A program made the translations under genes and the position numbers. This document shows positions 18,593-26,623 of a DNA stretch of 42,896 nt, piece after piece. This DNA is from Rhodoblastus sp964425315. GTDB taxonomy: Bacteria > Pseudomonadota > Alphaproteobacteria > Rhizobiales > Beijerinckiaceae. Position 1 is the first letter of the stretch. Each line of letters starts with the position of its first letter. The stretch lies in the NCBI GenBank assembly GCA_964425315.1, contig CAYRNB010000021.1, positions 1 through 42,896 of the forward strand, written 5' to 3'. Below the pieces are notes generated by a model that saw only the letters and a program-made list of their open reading frames with translations, ran no database searches and had not been told where the DNA came from.

Positions 18593-18596
<4 letters not shown>
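17721..18596 (+). CDS. znuA: Zinc/metal ABC transporter, periplasmic binding protein (ZnuA-like)
   Basis: Cluster A-I periplasmic metal-binding protein that captures zinc (or manganese) for ZnuBC. From ATG 17721 it has a clean signal peptide (MKPLPLLAALAIASW to AVAA) and a mature part starting near APIAVVAAENFYGD. Candidate metal ligands are H61 in DQDPHLFEASP, H120 in DDPHIWYDP, then E184 in TASEPVFGYM where zinc-binding members usually have His, and E263 in VTETKPAGKSYQQWM. There is no His-rich loop. In-frame starts at 17694 (TTG) and 17709 (ATG) are possible but add residues before the signal peptide. It lies downstream of a Zur-box candidate and overlaps znuC by four bases (ATGA). Confidence 0.9.
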
Positions 18597-19439
<843 letters not shown>

Positions 19440-19453
<14 letters not shown>

Positions 19454-20251
19454 TTTCATGCGCACCGCCTTCGCGGCGGCGGGCGTGACGGCGGTTCTCG
19501 CCGGCGTCGTCGGCTTTTTTCTGGTCCTGCGCGGCCAGACGTTCGCAGGCCACGCGCTTTCACACGTCGGCTTCACCGGCGCGACCGGCGCGGTTCTCTT
19601 CGGCGTCTCGCCCCTCACGGGCATGCTCGGCTTCACGGTGCTGGCGGGCGTCGGCATGGGCGTTCTCGGCGAAAAGCTGAGCGGGCGCGATGTGGCGATC
19701 GGCATGGTCCTGTCGATGGCGCTCGGCCTCGGCCTCCTGTTCCTGCATTTCTACACCGCCTACGCCAGCCAGGCGACGGCCCTGCTCTTCGGCAATATTC
19801 TCGGCGTCGGCCGCTCGGCTTTATGGACTCTCGTCGGCCTCACTATCTTCAGCCTGGCTGCTTTGGCGATCGTCTCACGTCCGCTGCTGTTCCTCAGCCT
19901 GCAGCCGGAACTGGCCGAGGCCAAGGGCGTGCCGGCGCGCTTCGTTTCGACCGCCTTTCTGGTGATCGTGGCGATCGCCGTCGCCGAATGCGCGCAAATC
20001 GTTGGCGTCCTGCTGGTTTTCACCCTGATGGTGGGACCGGCGGCCGCGGCGCAAAGATGGACGACCCATGTCGGCCGCGGCGTGGCGCTCGCGGCGGCGC
20101 TGGCGCTGCTCGAAGCCTGGGGCGGCCTGACGCTCGCCTATTGGAACGACTGGCCGACGAGTTTCTGGATCACCTTTCTGTCGGCCCTGGTCTATTTCGC
20201 CAGCCTGGTTTCCGGGCCCTTGACGCGTTTCGGCGGCCGGCCGGCCCCCGC

Positions 20252-20255
<4 letters not shown>
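19440..20255 (+). CDS. znuB: Zinc ABC transporter permease (ZnuB-like)
   Basis: A 271-residue inner-membrane permease of the ABC-3 family, forming the metal channel with ZnuC. Roughly eight hydrophobic helices are visible, starting with MRTAFAAAGVTAVLAGVVGFF. Family segments include LRGQTFAGHALSHVGFTGA and the cytoplasmic coupling region ELAEAKGVPARFVSTAFLV. The ATG at 19440 sits 14 bases inside the end of znuC, after GGGAGGG. Its stop TAG shares the palindrome CTAG with the stop of the convergent mntH, leaving no room for a terminator. Confidence 0.94.
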
Positions 20256-21571
<1,316 letters not shown>

Positions 21572-21596
21572 TGATAAAAGGTCTCGCGTCGCATTT

Positions 21597-21620
21597 TGTA
21601 GCCTCGGTTACATTATATGT
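21597..21620 (-). promoter_or_regulatory. mntH -10 region with palindromic MntR-operator candidates
   Basis: On the minus strand a perfect TATAAT lies at 21612-21617, about 40 bases before the GTG start of mntH. It is embedded in ACATTATATGT (21610-21620, arms ACAT/ATGT) and abuts TGTAGCCTCGGTTACA (21597-21612, seven-base arms with one mismatch). No well-spaced -35 is evident: a TTGACC occurs 21 bases away. Two palindromic elements over the -10 and expected start point suit repression by MntR, encoded divergently. Binding is inferred. Confidence 0.5.
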
Positions 21621-21704
21621 ACGAAGCTTGCTTTTTTAGGTCAAGGCGCCTAATGTCGCCAGACTAACAAAGTGAAAGCGACGGCCCGCCGAGAGCAAGG
21701 CGCA

Positions 21705-22184
21705 ATGCCCCGAAAAACCTCGCAAAACAAGGGCGATGGCGGCGCGGAGCGGCTTCCCGCCGCCGGGACGCAGGCCCACCGCTTCGGCAAGACCAGGGCG
21801 GCCCAGTCTGGCGCGCTGCACGAGGATTATGTCGAACTGATCGCCGATCTGCTGGCGGAGGCCGGCGAGGCGCGGCCGACCGACATCGCCCGGCGCTTCG
21901 GCGTTTCCCACGCCACCGTGGTCAAGACCATCGCGCGGCTGAAACGCGAGGGCCTGGCGACCGGCCTGCCCTATCGTGGCGTCTTTCTCACCGAAAAAGG
22001 GCGGGAACTGGCGGAGCGGGTCAAATCGCGGCATCGCCTGTTGGTCGATGTCCTGGTCGCGCTCGGCGCGCCGATGGAAGCGGCGGAGGCCGACGCCGAA
22101 GGCATGGAGCATTTCGTGTCCGAACCGACGCGCAAGGCCATGGTGGAATTTTTGCGCGCCCGCCGGACCGCGGAGGCCTCGTAA
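21705..22184 (+). CDS. mntR: DtxR-family manganese transport regulator MntR
   Basis: A manganese-activated repressor of mntH-type genes, close in layout to enterobacterial MntR. Key segments are HEDYVELIADLLAEAGEARP, a helix-turn-helix DIARRFGVSHATVVKTIARL, the wing PYRGVFLTEKGRELAE and the metal-site helix DAEGMEHFVSEPT, with the Glu and His ligands typical of this family. It is a short form without an SH3-like domain. The ATG at 21705 gives 159 residues; an in-frame GTG at 21672 would add 11. It is divergent from mntH, and the P-type ATPase gene follows 39 bases later on the same strand. Confidence 0.93.
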   Translation: MPRKTSQNKGDGGAERLPAAGTQAHRFGKTRAAQSGALHEDYVELIADLLAEAGEARPTDIARRFGVSHATVVKTIARLKREGLATGLPYRGVFLTEKGRELAERVKSRHRLLVDVLVALGAPMEAAEADAEGMEHFVSEPTRKAMVEFLRARRTAEAS

Positions 22185-22223
22185 AAGCCTTCCGCGCCGC
22201 GGCCGGCCGCGAACCTTCATGGA

Positions 22224-24731
22224 ATGGACAAACTTTTTTATATATCTGTAGGCCCACATCATATTCAAAAAAGCGGTTCTGTTTTGACCTCTCACCAATC
22301 CCTTGACGCGGACGCGCCGCAGCCCATCGACCAGACGACGGCGGAATCCGGCCTCTCCGAAGCCGAGGCGGCGCGCCGCCTGGCCCAATATGGCGAAAAC
22401 GCGCTCGCCGAACATCATGTCGGCGTCCTCGAGCGATTGGCGCATTTCTTCTGGGGGCCCATCCCCTGGATGATCGAGATCGCCGCCGCGCTTTCGGCTG
22501 TGCTCGCCCATTGGGGCGACCTGTCGATCATTCTGCTGATGCTGTTCATCAACGCCGGGGTCGGCTTCTGGCAGGAATTCAAGGCCGATAACGCCATCGC
22601 CATGCTGAAGCAGCGGCTCGCTCTGAAGGCGCGGGTCAAGCGCGACGGCCAGTGGAAGGACGTCGATGCGCGGTCGCTCGTTCCCGGCGACCTGATTCTG
22701 GTCAAAATCGGCGCCATCGTCCCCGCCGACGTCAAACTGGTCAGCGGCGCCTATCTGAGCGTCGATCAATCGGCGCTGACTGGCGAGTCCCTGCCCGTGG
22801 ACAAGAAGGCCGGCGACGACGCTTATTCAGGTTCCATCGCCAAACAGGGCGAAATGACCGGCGTCGTCACGGCGACGGGAATGAAGACCTATTTCGGCAA
22901 GACGGCTGGGCTGGTGGAAAAAGCCGGAACGGTTTCGCATTTCCAGCGCGCCGTGCTGCGCATCGGCAATTTCCTCATTCTCACCACCGCCGGCCTGGTC
23001 GTCGTCATCGTGATCGCGGGCCTGTTCCGTCATAATCCGCCGCTGGAGCTGGTCCAGTTCGCGCTGATCCTCGCCGTCGCCTCGATCCCGGTCGCCCTGC
23101 CGGCGGTGCTGTCCGTGACCATGGCGGTCGGCGCCGAGCGCCTGGCGCGGATGAAAGCCATCGTTTCCCGCCTCGTCTCGATCGAGGAAATGGCGGGGAT
23201 GGACACTTTATGCTCGGACAAGACCGGGACGCTGACCAAGAATGAATTGACGCTGGCCGAACCCGAGCCGGCTTCGGGCGTCGCGCCTGAGGACTTGCTC
23301 CTCGCCGCCAGGCTCGCGTCGCAACGCGACGCGCCGGACGCCATAGATACGGCGATTCTCGCCGGGGCGCCGGCGGCGAGCCTCGAAGTCTATGCACTGA
23401 AGGCATTCCATCCCTTCGATCCGGTGGTCAAGCGCGCCGAAGCGGAGATCGAAAGCGACGGAAAGGCCTTTCGCGTCGCCAAGGGCGCGCCGCAGGTCAT
23501 TCTCGACCTTTGCGCGCCCGGCGACCAGGAGCGGCGTGACATCGAAGCCCTGGTCGAGACCGACGCCGGCAAGGGCTATCGCACGCTCGGCGTGGCGCGC
23601 AATGACGGCCCATCCTGGCGCTTTCTCGGCCTTCTGCCCTTGTTCGATCCGCCGCGCGACGACAGCGCCGAAACGATTCACGCCACGCGCGACATGGGCG
23701 TCGACATCAAAATGGTCACCGGCGACCACGAGGCGATCGCCAAGGAGATCGCCGGAAAGCTCGATCTCGGCCAGAATATCGTCGTCGCCGACGCCGTATT
23801 CGGCGACAAGGCGCCGGGCGGCAACAGGCTGAACCAGATTCTCTCGGCCGACGGCTTCGCCCGCGTCTTTCCGGAGCACAAATTCGAGATCGTCAAGGCG
23901 CTGCAAGGCGCCGGCCGCATCGTCGGCATGACCGGCGACGGCGTCAACGACGCGCCGGCGCTGAAACAGGCCGACGTCGGCATAGCGGTGAGCGGCGCGA
24001 CCGACGCGGCGCGCGCCGCGGCTGCCCTGGTGCTGACCGCCCCCGGCCTTTCGGTCATTACCAGCGCGATCGAGGAGGCGCGGCGCATTTTCGAGCGCAT
24101 GAACTCCTACGCCATCTATCGCATCGCCGAAACCATGCGGCTGCTGCTGTTCATGACCGCCGCCATATTGGCGTTCAATTTCTATCCGGTCACCGCCATC
24201 ATGGTCGTGCTGCTGGCGCTCCTGAACGACATACCGATCATGATGATCGCCTATGACAATGCTCCCGTAGCCTTGCGTCCGGTGCGCTGGGACATGGAGC
24301 GGGTGCTCACGGTCGCCACCGTGCTCGGCGTCTATGGGGTGTTGGAAAGCTTCGGCCTCTATTGGCTCGCTCTGGATTACCTGCATCTGAACGGGCCGGT
24401 TCTTCAGGCGACGATCTTTCTCAAGCTGCTCGTCTCCGGCCATATGACGATCTATCTCACGCGCAACAACGGATGGGTGTGGGAGCGGCCGTGGCCGAGC
24501 TGGAAACTGGTCGTCCCCTGCGAGCTGACCCAGCTTTTCGGCACATTGATCGTCGTCTACGGCGTCGCCATGGCGCCGATCGGCTGGGGATTGGCGGCCT
24601 TCGTCTGGGGCTACACGGTGGTCTCGTTCTTCGTGGCCAACGCCATCAAGGTCGCGGCCTATCGGATGCTCAGGCACGCCAACAAGCGCGCGGCGCGCCA
24701 TCTCCACCGCGTGGAAAAACGCTGCGACTGA
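22224..24731 (+). CDS. P3A-type (plasma-membrane proton pump) P-type ATPase
   Basis: A multi-helix inner-membrane ATPase of about 835 residues. Ordered P-type features: actuator loop with DQSALTGESLPVDKKAG, phosphorylation motif CSDKTGTLT with D332, hinge motif MTGDGVNDAPALKQADVG, and helix-6 region LLNDIPIMMIAYDN, whose Asp corresponds to the proton-binding Asp of fungal and plant H+-ATPases. No heavy-metal-binding domain and no CPx motif is present, which argues against zinc or copper export. The ATG at 22224 gives an odd AT-rich N-terminus; a TTG at 22284 (then TSHQSLDADAP) could be the real start. Its position just after mntR suggests the pump may energise MntH or respond to manganese. 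The ion is inferred from family. Confidence 0.88.
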   Translation: MDKLFYISVGPHHIQKSGSVLTSHQSLDADAPQPIDQTTAESGLSEAEAARRLAQYGENALAEHHVGVLERLAHFFWGPIPWMIEIAAALSAVLAHWGDLSIILLMLFINAGVGFWQEFKADNAIAMLKQRLALKARVKRDGQWKDVDARSLVPGDLILVKIGAIVPADVKLVSGAYLSVDQSALTGESLPVDKKAGDDAYSGSIAKQGEMTGVVTATGMKTYFGKTAGLVEKAGTVSHFQRAVLRIGNFLILTTAGLVVVIVIAGLFRHNPPLELVQFALILAVASIPVALPAVLSVTMAVGAERLARMKAIVSRLVSIEEMAGMDTLCSDKTGTLTKNELTLAEPEPASGVAPEDLLLAARLASQRDAPDAIDTAILAGAPAASLEVYALKAFHPFDPVVKRAEAEIESDGKAFRVAKGAPQVILDLCAPGDQERRDIEALVETDAGKGYRTLGVARNDGPSWRFLGLLPLFDPPRDDSAETIHATRDMGVDIKMVTGDHEAIAKEIAGKLDLGQNIVVADAVFGDKAPGGNRLNQILSADGFARVFPEHKFEIVKALQGAGRIVGMTGDGVNDAPALKQADVGIAVSGATDAARAAAALVLTAPGLSVITSAIEEARRIFERMNSYAIYRIAETMRLLLFMTAAILAFNFYPVTAIMVVLLALLNDIPIMMIAYDNAPVALRPVRWDMERVLTVATVLGVYGVLESFGLYWLALDYLHLNGPVLQATIFLKLLVSGHMTIYLTRNNGWVWERPWPSWKLVVPCELTQLFGTLIVVYGVAMAPIGWGLAAFVWGYTVVSFFVANAIKVAAYRMLRHANKRAARHLHRVEKRCD

Positions 24732-24784
24732 GCCGCCGGGCCGCCTGCGGAAATAACGGAGGCCGAATTTCCTTCCGGTGCGCC

Positions 24785-24809
24785 CGGCGTCAATGGTAAA
24801 TTGACGCCG
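24785..24809. repeat. Perfect inverted repeat (10-bp arms, 5-nt loop)
   Basis: CGGCGTCAAT and ATTGACGCCG flank GGTAA with no mismatch, 53 bases after the ATPase stop and 14 bases before the next ATG. No T-run follows, so a classic terminator is unlikely. It could be a regulator site or an RNA hairpin affecting translation of the following gene. Confidence 0.75.
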
Positions 24810-24823
24810 AGCCCCGGAAATCC

Positions 24824-25405
24824 ATGCCCCATCGCCTCAAACATTTTCTGCTGACCCTCGCGGCCATCGTCTTCCTCGTGGAGGCCTGGCTGTGGGACAA
24901 GACCATCGCGCTCGGCCATTGGCTCATCGGCCTCGTTCCCTGGCAGGCGTTCAAGGAAGCGGTGGCGCGGTCGATCGAAAGCCTGCCGCCCTATGGCGCC
25001 CTGCCCTTGTTCCTGATCCCCGTGGCCGTCATCGAGCCGCTGAAGGTCCTGGCTTTGCGCGAGATCGCCCTCGGCCGCTTTTTTCTCGGCGCCCTGCTGT
25101 TCGTCGTGCTGAAATTCGTCGGCGTCGGCCTCATCGCCTTCATTTTCGACCTGACCCGCGACAAACTGCTGTCGATCGGCTGGTTCGCGCGGTTTTACGA
25201 TTGGGTCATCTACTGGCGCGACAAGGCCCATGCCTTTATCGAGCCATACAAGGCCGTGGCGCGAGCGAGGATCGTCCAGATCGAGGACGCCGCCCGGCGG
25301 CGTTTGCTGGAACTCAAGCGCAGCCTCAACCTGCCCGCCGGCCAGGGGCGCTTTTGGGCGGCGCTGACGCGCGTGCGGGCGCGAGTCCGCCGGATTCAGG
25401 ACTGA
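24824..25405 (+). CDS. Small membrane protein of unknown function
   Basis: I do not recognise a named family. The 193-residue product has three hydrophobic segments (about residues 8-25, 57-78 and 86-110), then a basic, probably cytoplasmic tail rich in Arg and Lys (from about 140: KAVARARIVQIEDAARRRLL). It starts 92 bases after the P-type ATPase stop on the same strand, behind a perfect hairpin, and ends shortly before a bidirectional terminator, so it closes the mntR-ATPase transcript. Codon usage matches its neighbours, which supports a real gene. Similar proteins are commonly annotated as hypothetical in Hyphomicrobiales. Confidence 0.75.
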   Translation: MPHRLKHFLLTLAAIVFLVEAWLWDKTIALGHWLIGLVPWQAFKEAVARSIESLPPYGALPLFLIPVAVIEPLKVLALREIALGRFFLGALLFVVLKFVGVGLIAFIFDLTRDKLLSIGWFARFYDWVIYWRDKAHAFIEPYKAVARARIVQIEDAARRRLLELKRSLNLPAGQGRFWAALTRVRARVRRIQD

Positions 25406-25420
25406 AACCTGGTGAAAAAG

Positions 25421-25450
25421 GAAACGCGCCCCGATCAAGGGACGCGTTTC
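25421..25450. terminator. Bidirectional intrinsic terminator
   Basis: GAAACGCG at 25421-25428 pairs with CGCGTTTC at 25443-25450, and after one mismatch CCC pairs with GGG around a GATCAA loop. T-rich sequence follows on the plus strand (TTTGTTGCAGTTTTTTT), and the bases before it are A-rich (GTGAAAAAG), giving U-rich RNA on the minus strand. It lies between the convergent membrane-protein and ferritin-like genes. Confidence 0.8.
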
Positions 25451-25493
25451 TTTGTTGCAGTTTTTTTCATTTCAGCCGGGAGGCTGCGAGCGT

Positions 25494-25970
25494 TCAATCC
25501 GGCTTCAGCGATTTTTTCACCGCCGCCAAAAATTCCTGATGCTGCCTGGCTTCCACGGAGGCTAAGACGCGGAAGGTTTCCGCGACCTCCTTGTCGCCGG
25601 CCGCATCGGCCCGCGCGGCCATTTGCGCGTATGTCCTGCTGGCTTCGGCATATTCGGCGACGATCGCGTCCGAAAGGTTATGCCAGTCCTCGCGCGCCAG
25701 TCCGCTCAATCTCGCCTCTTCCATGAAGTGCGCCTGTTCGGTTTTCGCGGTTCGCTCCAAAAGCTCGGCGAAAGCGATCTTGCCTTCCTTGCGCGCATGT
25801 TCCGCGAAAGCTTTATATTTCAGAACGGCAAGCGCCTCGTTCTGCATGGCGGCGTTCAGGTCCTGGAGAGTCTGCGGCTTGAGCTTTTCGTCCCCAAAAG
25901 CCGGAGTGAGCGTCAATAAAGCGATGCCGGCCGCCGCCAGCAATGACGCGGATTTCATTCGTTTCTGCAT
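25494..25970 (-). CDS. Exported ferritin-like (rubrerythrin-type) protein
   Basis: A 158-residue protein with a signal peptide (about residues 1-26, LLAAAGIALLTLTPAFG) followed by a four-helix ferritin-like domain. Helix motifs include AAMQNEALAVLKYKAFAEHA, KTEQAHFMEEA (E78, H81) and SVEARQHQEFL (E140, H144), the set used for a di-iron or similar site in rubrerythrins. The C-terminal rubredoxin domain of classical rubrerythrin is absent. The ATG at 25970 is preceded by GAAGAGG; the frame extends upstream only as low-quality sequence. A periplasmic peroxide- or iron-handling role is possible but unproven. The spacing of the last motif (ExxxH rather than ExxH) is unusual. Confidence 0.85.
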   Translation of the reverse strand: MQKRMKSASLLAAAGIALLTLTPAFGDEKLKPQTLQDLNAAMQNEALAVLKYKAFAEHARKEGKIAFAELLERTAKTEQAHFMEEARLSGLAREDWHNLSDAIVAEYAEASRTYAQMAARADAAGDKEVAETFRVLASVEARQHQEFLAAVKKSLKPD

Positions 25971-26108
25971 TGGAGCCTCTTCCCTCGGTCCGCGCGGCGC
26001 GCAAAAGACCGGCATGTGTTGACGAAACCGCCCCCGCCCCGCTTCAATGAAGCAAATTCGAAAACGCGCTCCCGCGGCGCCGGAAATCGGCCGGTTTCGT
26101 GAGCACTG

Positions 26109-26143
26109 GCTATAGCCGAGCCTCGCTGACAACTGGCTGACAA
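26109..26143 (-). promoter_or_regulatory. Pho-box-like direct repeats with a downstream -10
   Basis: On the minus strand TTGTCAG-CCAG-TTGTCAG (26125-26143) forms direct repeats with an 11-base period, like the PhoB box built on CTGTCA repeats. A third TGTC lies 10 bases further upstream. About 11 bases downstream is TATAGC (26109-26114), at the distance expected for a PhoB-activated -10. The arrangement points toward the ferritin-like gene, leaving a leader of about 130 bases. PhoB control is an inference. Confidence 0.45.
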
Positions 26144-26194
26144 GCGGCGACAGGCTTATGTCCGCCGTGGCGGGTAAAATCAGGAGGGGACGCC

Positions 26195-26620
26195 ATGCCC
26201 GCCACGCCGGAAAGCAGGGCCAGGACGCGCACCTTCGCCCGCGTTCTCGGCCCCTATCTCGTCATCGTCCCGGGCGTCATTCTTGCGCGGCTGCCGGAGG
26301 CGATCGCCTTGGCGCCGGCGTTCTTTTCCAATCCGGCGCTGGTGTGGATCATGGGCGCGCTCATGGTTTTCGCCGGAATCTTCATCATCGCCAATCACCA
26401 GTTCTGGCGCGGCGCTTCGGCGATCCTGATCTCGCTCTTCGGCTGGCTGATCGGCCTGCGCGGCCTTGTCCTGCTGCTCGCGCCGCACGCCTATGAGCGT
26501 GTGGCGGAAGCGTCGGCGGGCGCCATGCCGCTGGTGCGCGCCGGCTTCGTTCTGGTTTTCCTCGTCGGCCTCTGGCTCACTTATGACGGATGGATCGCGA
26601 AGCCGCCGGCGGCGCGATGA
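26195..26620 (+). CDS. Small four-helix membrane protein of unknown function
   Basis: A 141-residue hydrophobic protein with four predicted membrane helices: YLVIVPGVILARLPEAIA, PALVWIMGALMVFAGIFIIA, ASAILISLFGWLIGLRGLVL and LVRAGFVLVFLVGLWLTYDG. The start is well supported by CAGGAGGGG six bases before the ATG at 26195. It is convergent with gyrB, only three bases separating the stops. I cannot name a family with confidence. The size and helix pattern suggest a small integral inner-membrane protein without a catalytic domain. Confidence 0.8.
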   Translation: MPATPESRARTRTFARVLGPYLVIVPGVILARLPEAIALAPAFFSNPALVWIMGALMVFAGIFIIANHQFWRGASAILISLFGWLIGLRGLVLLLAPHAYERVAEASAGAMPLVRAGFVLVFLVGLWLTYDGWIAKPPAAR

Positions 26621-26623
26621 CGC

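Noticed and set aside
22185..22283. A manganese (yybP-ykoY) riboswitch before the P-type ATPase
   Set aside because: The AT-rich leader made this worth checking, but the conserved GGGGAGUA-type core and paired stems are not present.
22224..24731. Heavy-metal exporter (CPx, P1B) identity for the P-type ATPase
   Set aside because: No CPx/SPC motif in the membrane and no N-terminal metal-binding domain. Helix 6 and the actuator loop match the P3A group.
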